A stretch of 64,000 nucleotides of DNA from NCBI GenBank assembly GCA_026936335.1, contig JAPMXV010000036.1:236754-300753 (forward strand), in the 5' to 3' direction. The stretch comes from Mantamonas sphyraenae (Eukaryota > CRuMs > Mantamonadidae). The notes beneath the pieces were generated by a model that was not told where the DNA came from, ran no database searches, and saw only the letters and a program-made list of their open reading frames with translations. Every line of letters begins with the position of its first letter. Within the stretch, counting starts at the first letter, position 1. Position numbers and translations under genes: made by a program. Below are positions 43,443-53,785 of the stretch, piece after piece.

Positions 43443-44855
43443 TCACTCGTCCCTCTCCTCTTCCTCTTCCGAACTCTGTTGGTACCCCCACGCCTGCCGG
43501 TCGCTGATGGCCTGCAGGTCCTGGTGCAGAAGCTGCCGCGTCAACTGCACTTCGTTCACAACCACCCTGCTCAGCTGCTGCAATTGCCGCTCCACCGATA
43601 GCACCAGTGCATACAGGTCGTCGACCGTGCGCAAGGACCCGTCGTCCAAGTTGTCAAAGCCAATGACCCCTTCCAGACGAGGGTCGGCCCCCAACGTCAC
43701 GCCGTTTTTGTCCTCCCTGTCCGTCGCCGAGTCCGTCTCCGACTCGGCCTCCTCCGACTCTTCCTCGTCCATGCCATCGGCTGTTTCACTGCTTGTATGT
43801 GTGCCCCGCTTAAAGTCGATTGCCCTCTGCACTCCTTCTTCGCTTAGGAAGCTTGCTCCCACATTGGTGTATGCTGTGTTCCACCGAATGACACACCCAC
43901 CTTCGCGGCGCTTCTTGACACTCAAGCCCCATGCACGGCACCTCTGTGCAAACCTGTTCCACGGCAACTCGCCAGACGACTTTTTGGTCCCCTTTGCCTG
44001 GAACTCAGCTGCAAACGCCTTGAAGGTGGAGACGATCAACGTGTCGTCACTCCGGTCCAGAGAGACAATGCTAGAGAACTCCCGACTCATCTGCAACAAG
44101 GCCATGGGCAGCTCTTGTTCTTCCATGGCCAACCCAGTGATGCCGTCTTCTGTGTCGACTGCATGGCCGCGATGGCGGTGTGGACGTCAGTGTGCAGCGG
44201 AGGTTGGAAATGGAAGTTTTGGGACTAAATATTCTGCGCGGATAATCTGCGCACACAGCGAGTGCACGGCCGTGTGCGGGCAGGCACCGCGTCGAAACGT
44301 ACAGGAAAAGGCGACTGACATGACCTGGGTGCGTGCAGTCGGGATTCGGGAATGCTTGTGACAGCGGGCGGACGAGAGATGGGCACCGGATGCCAACGTG
44401 TGGACAAAATGTCCCGATGCGACCAAGGGTGAACAACAACAGGCAGGGACTGTGCCAGTAGCATGGAGAGGTGGAGCAAGGTGTTGGGTGATGCCCAGGC
44501 GTGTGTCTGAGAGACGGTTTGTACGACGAGATGGAACCATTGCAGAGCGTCTGAAACTCCACCGGGAGGAAGATCGAGAATGGAGATGATAGGCAGATGT
44601 TCTGTGTCCCTGGAGCCGTCGTTTGAGGACGCATTCCTCTGTCGGCCGAGGCAGTTGGCGCAGAGACAGGCCGCGACACTCAACCAAGCCATGACTGCCT
44701 TTATTGCCCACACACACACACACACACACACCATAAAGATGCAACACACTCTCATTCACTCGTGCACACGCTGTCGTTTGTCTGACGCATGCGGTTCTCC
44801 GAGATGGTCGCCGTCTCGCGTCCACCCCACCGCTGAGCTGTGAGCTCCACGTGTG
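42236..44855 (+). repeat. Inverted repeat arm A, ~2.6 kb
   Basis: Matches the reverse complement of 52368-54977 with only scattered substitutions and small indels. The outer edge (42236, beside CGGCCTTCTA) lies in the C terminus of HSF-like copy A; the inner edge (about 44855, at GAGCTCCACGTGT) lies 100 nt before the ankyrin gene. It carries a full copy of the 227-codon gene and a (CA)n run at 44708-44731. The arms are separated by ~7.5 kb. Confidence 0.92.
43443..44126 (-). CDS. Duplicated subtelomeric gene, 227 aa, copy A
   Basis: ATG at 44126 (MEEQELPMALLQMSREFSSI). The product is nearly identical to the frame at 53102-53785. It has a compact N-terminal half (TFKAFAAEFQAKGTKKSSGE, PWNRFAQRCRAWGLSVKKRR, CVIRWNTAYTNVG) resembling a small winged-helix or Myb/SANT-like DNA-binding fold, then an acidic Glu/Asp/Ser tract, and a C-terminal helix (LYALVLSVERQLQQLSRVVV, TRQLLHQDLQAI) able to form a coiled coil. 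Known differences between copies are few (e.g. S/R in ASFLSEEG, L/M in VERQL). On the opposite strand a 450-codon frame is open but has no features. I do not recognise the family. The conserved frame in both copies is the main coding evidence, weakened by the arms being near-identical overall. Confidence 0.6.
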   Translation of the reverse strand: MEEQELPMALLQMSREFSSIVSLDRSDDTLIVSTFKAFAAEFQAKGTKKSSGELPWNRFAQRCRAWGLSVKKRREGGCVIRWNTAYTNVGASFLSEEGVQRAIDFKRGTHTSSETADGMDEEESEEAESETDSATDREDKNGVTLGADPRLEGVIGFDNLDDGSLRTVDDLYALVLSVERQLQQLSRVVVNEVQLTRQLLHQDLQAISDRQAWGYQQSSEEEEERDE

Positions 44856-44955
44856 CCCAAACAAGGCGTCCAACTGCCCGACACCCACTGTAGTGTACAT
44901 GTCTCCAGGTACCTTTTGCAACCACGCACTCACGACACCACCCGAACTTGCGCCG
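44127..44955. other. Non-coding remainder of arm A and gap before the ankyrin gene
   Basis: About 830 nt. Includes an AT-rich TATTTAGTCCC-type element, read on the minus strand at about 44223-44236, ~100 nt upstream of the 227-codon start; the same element precedes copy B at 52997-53010. A (CA)n microsatellite lies at 44708-44731. No other gene is supported. Confidence 0.5.
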
Positions 44956-47469
44956 ATGAGCTCCAAACACGCCGAGAACGAGGATGACCCATTCCTGTGG
45001 CTGATGTGGCTTCAACCACGCAACACACACCAAGGCTTCGTCCAGGCAATGGATCAAGGTCTGTGACCCCACCATCCGCCTCGTCGCCGACCCTGGCTCA
45101 CTCCCCTCTCCGCCCCTCCCTCAGCACTCCAATCGATCACAACCCCTGTCGAGGAGCTCTCCTCTGGCTGGAAGGTCTTGCAATGCAACAATCTCTTCCA
45201 CGGGAAACGAGTTTGCATGCGTGTGGTGTCGCTCAAGCGAGACGTGCCACCTGCACCAACGTGTGCCGCCATTGTGGTCGCAGAGCACGCATGTGAGTAC
45301 GGTGTTTGGGCCCCTCCGCATCGTGCTTGGGATGGCTACCTGCACGGTGTGGCCAAGAGGCAGATGCCGACGCTGGTTGCGCCCTTTGCCGTGGACGATC
45401 AACAAACCGAGGACGAGGAAGCCCTCCGCCAGGTTGGGTTGTTTCCGCAGCGTGTTCAGCTCCACGAATCGTTGTTTTACCACCGCACAGTACTCCTGAA
45501 CGCATCAGAGGTTGAGGCCGTGATAGACGAGGCCGTTCGCGAAGCGCTGGCCGAGGCCAAGACTGAACTCCGTCAGGCAGTCGCTTGTGGCGAAGCCGCA
45601 CTGGTCTCTGAGCTGGTCAAACCCTATGATGGCATGTCGCAGTTGCGACGACCCAGGTTGCGTGGCAACATGCCCCTTGTGCAGGTGGCAGCTCGTCTGG
45701 CCAACGCAGACGTCTTGGCAGCGCTGCTGAACGGAGGATGGGACCCCAACATGCAGGCGCGAGCCTCTGGAACAACTGCGTTGACTACAGCATCCTTTTC
45801 CGGGAGTTTGCAGTGCGTTCAGACTCTTCTTGAGACCGGGGCAGACGTCGACCTTGCGGACAACGAACAACACACTCCCCTGCTGTGTGCCCTCCGCGGA
45901 GGACATGTACAGGTGGCACAGACACTCTTGAATGCCGGTGCCGACACAGAAGCACGCGATGCTCATGGTTTGGGCACCATGGAGTGTGCGTTGTCCTCAG
46001 GAGACGAAGCTACCGTACGCTGGGTTCAAGAGACTCTGCACCGCGAGCTGGCACCCTCACACCTGTTCTATGCTATACATTCATTGTGTAAATACGCAAT
46101 ACGCACCATTCTGGCATCAGCAGACCTTGATCTGGACACAATGATGGACGATTCTGGCCAAAGTCTCCTCGAGGCCACCGTCGCTGTCCGTCGCCCAACT
46201 CTCCAAGCACTCTCGGCAGATGTTGTGTCCGTGCTAATCAAAGCCGGATGTGACGTGAACACTTTGTCTGCACGAGGACGGTACGCGCTGGCCACCGCCA
46301 CGGAGTCGAACAACCTAGACGCCGTGCGCGTGCTTCTCGCCCACGGAGCGGATGTCCATGCAGTCGACAGTTCAAATCAGACGGTCTTGCACTATGTCCG
46401 CGACCCAACAGATAGCAGCGCATTGGTGTCCCTGCTCGTGGATGCCGGCGCTGTCGACACGGATGGCTGCCTCCTCGAGAAACTCATCTCCCAGCCCGAG
46501 CTGCTGCTGCATATGCTCGAAAAGGGGGTTTGTACGCACACAGCTCCGTGTTTGAAGGCCATAAGTGCGCAGGATGATCCACATGGACTTGTGGAGCCCT
46601 TGCTGGCATGCAGCGACGACGGAGCCAAACAAATTGCATTGTTGGCAGCCATCGACGCCAAGAACGCCCCCATGGCAAAGAAGGCGTTGGATCATGGTGC
46701 CAAAGTCGACGTTGGAGAGCCTCTGCAACGTGCAGTGCATCGCAAGGACAAAAAGATGGTGCGGCTGCTCTTGAGATACGGCGCGTTGCTTCGCAGCTAC
46801 GACTCCCACGAAGGCCTAAGGTTGGTCACTGATGCCGTATCTATGCACACCGCACAACTCCTGGTGCAACTTGTCAAGGTCGGTCTACCCCAAAAGGCTC
46901 TTCTCAAGCGAGTGATTGCGTGGGGCACACCAGACATGCTCGAGCCTCTCGTTGCCCTGGGGCTGGAAGACTATCGAGCAATGCCCACTGCCCTGCGCTA
47001 CGACCGCGAAGATATGATGAGGGAACTCGAACGCTTGGGGTTCCGTCGCGACATGCTCAACCCGCCGCGTGAGCAATCCCGGTGTGCTCTTCTCACGGGG
47101 GGCACCGCTCTTGAAACACTGCTTTCCTCCGCCAAAGGCAGAGCATGGCTGTCTGAGAATCTGTACGGCACCTCCTCCAACGGCATCGGCCGTCGCTTGG
47201 TGCGCACCTGGTCACAGGCTCTGCACGCCGTTGTGCCTCCTGAACATGACATGTGGGTCGAGACTGCCCTTGTGATGAACATGGAAGAACGAGAAGTGAT
47301 GTTTGCGGCGGGTGGCATGGACGAGTACGTCCCCACCGCTGGGTGGAGCACGCTTCCAGACGAGGTGATGACGCTGGTCATCGACCACCTCACTTCCTCT
47401 GGCCCCGCCCTCAAGATCATCAAGCCAGGCCGAAAAGCACGTGATCGACGCCGTCAAAAACGGTGGTAG
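44956..47469 (+). CDS. Ankyrin-repeat protein with shared C-terminal F-box-like module, 815 aa
   Basis: Exon 44956-45058 (MSSKHAENEDDPFLWLMWLQ...) joins 45125-47469 across a 66-nt GT-AG intron, in frame. Residues ~190-600 are divergent ankyrin repeats (NADVLAALLNGGWDPNMQAR, GTTALTTASFSGSLQCVQTL-LETGADVDLADNEQHTPLLC, AVRVLLAHGADVHAVDSSNQ). The C-terminal ~100 residues carry a module shared with the LRR genes at 50961 and 56860: WSQALHAVV..., VETALVMNMEEREVMFAAGG, MDEYV, WSTLPDEVMTLVIDHL. The last part resembles an F-box helix (LPDEVM..VI..L), at the wrong end of the protein for a typical F-box. Likely a protein-protein interaction scaffold; function unknown. It lies just inside arm A, pointing into the palindrome. 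Confidence 0.78.
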
Positions 47470-47501
47470 TCGTTCCCATTGCCCTCTACTTCTTCTCTCT
47501 G

Positions 47502-47525
47502 CGCGGTCGCGGTCGCGGTCGCGTT
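47502..47525. repeat. Hexamer tandem repeat (GGTCGC)n
   Basis: About four units in the 249-nt gap between two convergent genes; 3'-UTR or spacer. Confidence 0.85.
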
Positions 47526-47718
47526 CGCTTGCGCCTCCGCTCTTGGCCTGGGTTGGCGTCGTCATTTGCGTTGTGTGTGCTCCTCCGAGACACTTCTGCG
47601 TGCGACCTGGAGCAGGACCCCATAGTCTGCACCCAACGTGTACAATAGGCACACACGGACCCTCGTCTTGCTGCGAGATCGTGCTCATTCATTGTCTGCA
47701 CCGCACTGCGCTCCCTTC

Positions 47719-50700
47719 TCATTCTTCATTCTCCGCAAAGTGCGTCTCCCACAACGCATCCAACTTTGTCCGTTTTGCTTGCAACTCGGACTCCATCTGT
47801 GTGTCGCGTAGCGCTGGCGGAAAGCCAATAAGCTGTACGACAAGCGGAACTGTGACCCACGAAAACAGCCAACCAAACAGCGAGACCGCAAACAACAACG
47901 TGATCACCGTAGCTCCGTTGCCGTCAAAGAACGGCAGCAATACGCCGATGCAGAGGTTGGACAATCCGCTGTACCAAACCCCTGGGCCGACGCTGCCAAG
48001 CGCTGACTCGAGGCGACGCTTCGTGCTGGAGCCCGAAGTCGTGTTGAACGTGAGCACCAGATGCGCCGTTTGGTCCATACCGATGCCAAACGCAATGACG
48101 AGCGCTACATACGTGTACACCGAGAACTGATACTCTACGACATGCAAACCGCCCAGCACACAGCCCAACGACACCAGCATGCTGGCAACCACCACAAGCG
48201 ACGACCACGGGTTGATGAGCAGCAGTGCAGAGATGAGCCCCACCAGAATCACTGCCAGCACCCCTGCAATCTGCAGAGATGCCACAAGTTGCGCTTCGTT
48301 GCGCACATCGGCCAGCTCAATCAAAGCCAGCTGGTACGCCACGCGAGAGCCAAGTGCACTGCGCACACTTGCCTCCAGCTGCTGAGCCTCTGCAGACGTG
48401 CGAGGTCTGCGCACATGCACCACGATCCGTGTTTGCACGATGTTGTCTGCACCATCCCAGAGCACGTCGTGCCGGGCTGCAGACGTGTTCAGCGCACGCA
48501 GGCCTTGCAGAAACGCTCCCTGTGTCACAGGGAGGCTTCCGTTGGTGGCTGTTGCATACTCCTCCATCCAGCACCTGTGGGGTACCCCGTCGCTGCGCCA
48601 TGTGGAGTCGATCGCGTCCAAACCGCGGCATAGGGCCAACACCTCGTTTTGTGCCACCGTGTGCTCGTACGCCATCTTGTCCGGCAGCAACACTGTCAAT
48701 TCTGTTGATGCGCGTGGAAAGGCCTGCAATTGTTCCACTCTCCACGCACGCCGTGGTCCTGCGTCGCGGCCCACGTCAGCAAAGCCCATCGCCGTCTGCC
48801 ACGGACCTGTGGCCCCGTACGCCGCCAACGCAACCAACCCAAGCGACAGCACTGCACACACCGTCATGACGACTTTGGATGTAAACAGCGGCGCAAGGAA
48901 GAAACGCATCGTGCGTCCAAGCGGTGAAGGCACTTCTTGTGCATGCATGCTGCTGTAGCTTGCGCTGCTGCTGCGACTCAGTCCCTGGAGCGTGTTATGG
49001 CGCATCCGGCCCCCTTTGCTCCTTTCCACTGCGTATCGCGGCTCAACGCGCCACGATGCCTCCGAAGACGACACCGAAACACGACGCGTCGACGGCCCCC
49101 GGCTCATTGCAGGCGTCGTCGCCTCGGTGGGTGCCGTGCCTCCAGCCTCCACAAGCATGTCGCCCCTTTCCTTTGCTCGACTGGCCAGCTCCACGCCCGA
49201 CTCTTCCATGGTGAACGTGCTGTCGTTCCCTGTCTCTGTCGTCGGTTCCGTCACCTCGGCTGCTTTCTTGGTCTTCCAGCAGCACATGCGTCCACCCTCT
49301 TCCACGTCGTCGTTCAGATCGTACTTGCGCTCGTTCCTGCGCAGCTCGAGAGAGAGGACAGCCACAAAGAAGGTCATCTGAAACACGAAATCAATGACCA
49401 GCGCCAACACGCACAAAGTGCAGAACATGGTTCCTGCTGGCGGAGCGCCATACGAACCAGCAGCAAACACAGCCACATCTGTTGCTGTGGTCATGAAAAT
49501 GGCGGTCGCAGATTCGCCTACTCCAGTCGCAAGTCGCTGCGCAGCCGACTGCCCCTTGGCCTTACGCACAGCAAACAACAGCACCAGTACATCGTCTACA
49601 CCCACGAGAATGGCCACAAAGAAGAACGAAAGGCCTAGCTGCGACGGCAAGCCAAACATGAGAATGTACAGATTCTGCGTCGCCAAAGCGGACACAAATG
49701 CACACAGCAAGCCAGCCAGCGCAGACAAGCCGAATCCGGCAACACCTCGGCGCACAGAACTGCCAGCAAAAAGCATCAGACCTGCCAGCATGGCCATGGC
49801 GATCAACAGCGGCACGGTGCTAGGTTCGACAAGCGGCCTGGGAAAGAACACCAGCGCCACATACTCACCCAGCGAGCCTGAAGCTGCAACCAACCTGTCT
49901 CTGATCACCACCTGCAGCTGCTCCACCTGGCTTTGGGCCGCTTGATACTTCACGTCCGAATTGTCCACCGCCTGTTCCCAAACCGTGTGAGCATCGCGCA
50001 CGCCAAACACAAACATCACACCTCTCACAAAAACAGCATGCAAACGTGCATTCATCCACGCGTGCGCTCACCGCCCGCCCATGGCTGCGCACACAACACG
50101 GAACAAAAATCCTTCCATGAATCCCCCCCTTTTTTTCAAACGCACCGGCTGCAGATCCCAGACCACACGGATAGCGTCCGCATGCACCACACTGTGATTG
50201 GAATCCAACACAGCTCCAGCCAATGACTGGTGTAGCGGCACACCGTCTCCTGGGCCCACAACACGAGCCCCGCGTGCGATTCTCGTCCTTGTGGCTTCCT
50301 GCAGTGTCCACCCCGGCGTGTGCACGCTGCACGCCTCGCCGGCTGCTTGCACACGCGCGATTCTGTTTGCACGCACGTCTAGAAGAGCTTTGGGCACTTT
50401 GGGAAGGCATGCAGTTGCGTAGCTCATGGCAGGCGCGTCGGCAGTTGCGGGGACGGAAGAAGCTTCGATGAGGCTCTGGACGCGGCGCAGGGCAGCGAAG
50501 CCGCCCTCGTTGAAGACGTTCCGCGTTGGCTTGACCGCTTCATACCGTCCATTCTTGACGATGGGTGCGTTGTCTCGGTGTGTGACCACGATGTCCACAA
50601 ACTGATGAAGGCCAAATGTTTGGATCTTGCGAACGAAGCCTGCGCTCTGGTCCACGTACGTCGGACTCAGTCCTCGGAACGAAGTGCGCCCACCACCTGC

Positions 50701-50880
50701 TCCAAAGATGAGCACCAACGCCAGCACAGACACAGCCGCGATGTACCGGTACGGATGTGCGTGCACTCGCAGCGCGTGCTTGTAGAAGAGGGCGTGCAGA
50801 GTCAAGTCCGTGCGCAGCCCCAGCCGCATCCACGGCGGTGATTTGTACACCTTGGAATCGACCTTTCGATTGAGCGGCAT
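47719..50880 (-). CDS. Patched/NPC1-like RND membrane protein, 12 TM, 1037 aa
   Basis: Exons 50880-50072 and 50023-47719 (48-nt intron; 3114 nt in frame), starting MPLNRKVDSKVYKSPPWMRL. RND layout: TM1 (YIAAVSVLALVLIFGAG, residues ~46-63), large extracellular loop, five-helix sterol-sensing-like block (VPLLIAMAMLAGLMLFAG, GLSFFFVAILVGVDDVLVLL, AIFMTTATDVAVFAAG), a ~110-residue Ser-rich cytosolic loop, TM7 (VVMTVCAVLSLGLVALAAYG), second loop, then five helices (VLAVILVGLISALLLI, YTYVALVIAFGIGMDQTAHL, LLFAVSLFGWLFSWVTVPLV). GVDD in TM4 and GIGMDQTAH in TM10 are the paired acidic motifs of Patched/Dispatched/NPC1 proteins that use a cation gradient to move lipids or sterols. Substrate unknown. 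It is the only conserved-family gene inside the palindrome. Confidence 0.86.
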
Positions 50881-50960
50881 GTTTCCAGACCAACAACTGA
50901 GCTTGCCCTTTGTTCGCTTTTGCCGCGACGGCGCACCCGCAGAACCACCCAAGACAAACC

Positions 50961-53003
50961 ATGACCAGGGCCCGCCGCCCACCGCCTCGAAACCCGTTCT
51001 CAGACGTCCAAGGCCGAGCTGCACGCGTGCATACCCTGTGCAGCGTTGCATTCGGCACGCTGGTCGAGGAAGCAAACATGGACAACGTCGACGACGACGT
51101 ACGCGGCCCAGTACGCGTCCGCACTTTGTCCAGAGGGCGCACGGAACTTCAGTGGAAGTCCGTGTTGGCTACAGCTGGTGGTGTGCGTGTCCTGGACGTT
51201 CACTTGTCCTCGTTGCTCAACAAAGGTGCAGCCGCGCTCGCAGCCGCCGCTCGCTCTGCGCACACTCTTGAGGAGCTCATTCTGGATACCAGTAGAATCG
51301 GAAATGACGGTTGTATCGAACTGGCCTCTCTGCTTGCCGACAACGCCACCCTACGCCGATTGTCGCTGTCCGGAAACAAGATTCAGAACGCCGGTGCGCG
51401 TGCCCTTGCATCTGCTCTCCGCACAAATGACACGCTCGTCAGCCTCTCTCTACGATCCAATTCATTGTTGGCAGGCGGTGCTGAGGCCCTCGGATCCATG
51501 CTCGAGCAGAATCGGTCGCTCACCGAGTTGGACGTTTCATTCAACAAGATCCGCGACAAAGGCGTGTGTGCTTTGGCCGCCGCTCTGGAAATCAATCCTG
51601 TGCTCCGCGTTCTCAACGTGTCATGTACCATGAGTAGCGAGGAAGCGTTCCTGGCCTTGGCGTCCATGCTGCGTGGAAACTCCACGCTGCACAGACTCAG
51701 CGCTCAATACAACGACATCCAACACGGCGAGGTTGTCGCCATCGTGGATTCCCTCGAGAGAAATCCACGTACGGCGTTGTGGTCTCTGCAGCTGCGAGGC
51801 AGGCAGGGTCTGCCCGATGAAAGCGTGCAACTCCTTTCGCAACTCCAGCGACAGCGCCCCGGCCTCATGCTGGGTTTCGACTTGGGGGAGGAATTGCAAG
51901 ACGCCACGAGCATGCTTCTGGCCGCCCGCGATGGGAACTGGAACGCAGTGGTGGAGTACTTGGACAGGGGGGTTCATTGCGATGTCTCGCTCGCCAAAGC
52001 TCCCTCTCTGCTTGTGTGTGCTCTCGCTTGGAACAGAGACGACATTGTGAACCGAGCACGTGTGGAGGGTGCTTGTCCACACACGTGTGCCCAGGGCAGG
52101 AACATGGCATCGGCGGCACAGATCGTACCTCTCGTCCCGTGGAGCCAGGCCAGACACTGGCTCTTTCGCTCTGAAGCCGACCAAGCCGTGGAAACAGCGC
52201 TCATCATGAACGCAGAGGAGCGTGAGATCATGTTTGGCACAGGTGGGATGCAGGAGTACGTTTCCCGATTTGAGTGGGCCGGGTGGGTGACTCTTCCCGA
52301 TGAAGTCATGGACCGCGTCCTGGGATGGACAGCACGTCTTTGGACAACGTGCGCAGTGCACATGGGGGGTACACGTGGAGCTCACAGCTCAGCGGTGGGG
52401 TGGAAGCGAGACGGCGACCATCTCGCGAGAGACAAACCCGTCAGGCAAACGACAGCGTGTGCACGAGTGAATGAGAGTGTATTGCATCTTCATGGTGTGT
52501 GTGTGTGTGTGTGTGTGTGGGCAATGAAGGCAGTCAAGGCTTGGTTGAGTGTCGCGGCCTGTCTCTGCGCCAACTGCCTCGGCCGACAGAGGAATGCGTC
52601 CTCAAACGACGGCTCCAGGGACACAGAACACATGCCTATCATCTCCATTCTCGATCTTCCTCCCGGTGGAGTTTCAGACGCTCTGCAATGGTTCCATCTC
52701 GTCGTACAAACCGTCTCTCAGACACACGCCTGGGCATCACCCAACACCTTGCTCCACCTCTCCATGCTACTGGCACAGTCCCTGCCTGTTGTTGTTCACC
52801 CTTGGTCGCATCGGGACATTTTGTCCACACGTTGGCATCCGGTGCCGAGCTCTCGTCCGCCCGCTGTCCCAAGCATTCCCGAATCCCGACCGTACGCACC
52901 CAGGTCATGTCAGTCGCCTTTTCCTGTACGTTTCGACGCGGTGCCTGTCCCCGCACGGCCGTGCACTCGCTGTGTGCGCAGATTATCCGCGCAGAATATT
53001 TAG
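50961..53003 (+). CDS. LRR protein with shared C-terminal module; 3' end runs into inverted-repeat arm B
   Basis: Start ATG 50961 (MTRARRPPP) or 51078 (MDNVDDDV); the latter is safer because 50961 is only 80 nt from the divergent Patched-like start. Residues ~80-330 are ribonuclease-inhibitor-type LRRs (NDTLVSLSLRSNSLLAGGAE, ALGSMLEQNRSLTELDVSFN, IRDKGVCALAAALEINPVLR), then a short ankyrin-like stretch (LLAARDGNWNAVVEYLDRGV) and the module WSQARHWLF..., VETALIMNAEEREIMFGTGG, MQEYV, WAGWVTLPDEVMDRVLGW (52180-52325). About 15 codons later arm B begins at ~52368, and the frame continues ~210 codons into duplicated DNA as an unlike, TG-repeat-derived tail (poly Val-Cys). The original stop was probably lost at the repeat junction. 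Confidence 0.75.
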   Translation: MTRARRPPPRNPFSDVQGRAARVHTLCSVAFGTLVEEANMDNVDDDVRGPVRVRTLSRGRTELQWKSVLATAGGVRVLDVHLSSLLNKGAAALAAAARSAHTLEELILDTSRIGNDGCIELASLLADNATLRRLSLSGNKIQNAGARALASALRTNDTLVSLSLRSNSLLAGGAEALGSMLEQNRSLTELDVSFNKIRDKGVCALAAALEINPVLRVLNVSCTMSSEEAFLALASMLRGNSTLHRLSAQYNDIQHGEVVAIVDSLERNPRTALWSLQLRGRQGLPDESVQLLSQLQRQRPGLMLGFDLGEELQDATSMLLAARDGNWNAVVEYLDRGVHCDVSLAKAPSLLVCALAWNRDDIVNRARVEGACPHTCAQGRNMASAAQIVPLVPWSQARHWLFRSEADQAVETALIMNAEEREIMFGTGGMQEYVSRFEWAGWVTLPDEVMDRVLGWTARLWTTCAVHMGGTRGAHSSAVGWKRDGDHLARDKPVRQTTACARVNESVLHLHGVCVCVCVWAMKAVKAWLSVAACLCANCLGRQRNASSNDGSRDTEHMPIISILDLPPGGVSDALQWFHLVVQTVSQTHAWASPNTLLHLSMLLAQSLPVVVHPWSHRDILSTRWHPVPSSRPPAVPSIPESRPYAPRSCQSPFPVRFDAVPVPARPCTRCVRRLSAQNI

Positions 53004-53101
53004 TCCCAAAACTTCCATTTCCAACCTCCGCTGCACACTGACGTCCACACCGCCATCGCGGCCATGCAGTCGACACAGAAGACGGCATCACTGGGTTGGC
53101 C

Positions 53102-53785
53102 ATGGAAGAACAAGAGCTGCCCATGGCCTTGTTGCAGATGAGTCGGGAGTTCTCTAGCATTGTCTCTCTGGACCGGAGTGACGACACGTTGATCGTCTCC
53201 ACCTTCAAGGCGTTTGCAGCTGAGTTCCAGGCAAAGGGGACCAAAAAGTCGTCTGGCGAGTTGCCGTGGAACAGGTTTGCACAGAGGTGCCGTGCATGGG
53301 GCTTGAGTGTCAAGAAGCGCCGCGAAGGTGGGTGTGTCATTCGGTGGAACACAGCATACACCAATGTGGGAGCAAGCTTCCTACGCGAAGAAGGAGTGCA
53401 GAGGGCAATCGACTTTAAGCGGGGCACACATACAAGCAGTGAAACAGCCGATGGCATGGACGAGGAAGAGTCGGAGGAGGCCGAGTCGGAGACGGACTCG
53501 GCGACGGACAGGGAGGACAAAAACGGCGTGACGTTGGGGGCCGACCCTCGTCTGGAAGGGGTCATTGGCTTTGACAACTTGGACGACGGGTCCTTGCGCA
53601 CGGTCGACGACCTGTATGCACTGGTGCTATCGGTGGAGCGGCAAATGCAGCAGCTGAGCAGGGTGGTTGTGAACGAAGTGCAGTTGACGCGGCAGCTTCT
53701 GCACCAGGACCTGCAGGCCATCAGCGACCGGCAGGCGTGGGGGTACCAACAGAGTTCGGAAGAGGAAGAGGAGAGGGACGAGTGA
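53102..53785 (+). CDS. Duplicated subtelomeric gene, 227 aa, copy B
   Basis: ATG at 53102, near-identical to the copy at 43443-44126, in opposite orientation. It has the same proposed small DNA-binding-like N-terminal half (PWNRFAQRCRAWGLSVKKRR, CVIRWNTAYTNVGASF), acidic linker (DEEESEEAESETDSATDR) and C-terminal helix (VERQMQQLSRVVVNEVQLTR). Upstream, an AATATTTAGTCCC element at 52997-53010 may be the core promoter, about 95 nt before the ATG. Both frames remain open with conservative differences, which suggests a recent duplication or gene conversion. Family not recognised. Confidence 0.6.
   Translation: MEEQELPMALLQMSREFSSIVSLDRSDDTLIVSTFKAFAAEFQAKGTKKSSGELPWNRFAQRCRAWGLSVKKRREGGCVIRWNTAYTNVGASFLREEGVQRAIDFKRGTHTSSETADGMDEEESEEAESETDSATDREDKNGVTLGADPRLEGVIGFDNLDDGSLRTVDDLYALVLSVERQMQQLSRVVVNEVQLTRQLLHQDLQAISDRQAWGYQQSSEEEEERDE

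Noticed and set aside
43009-44361. 450-codon frame antisense to the 227-codon gene (and 508 codons at 52639-54165)
   Set aside because: Ser/Pro/Cys-rich with no features, interrupted differently in each arm; the shorter opposite frame has protein-like composition.
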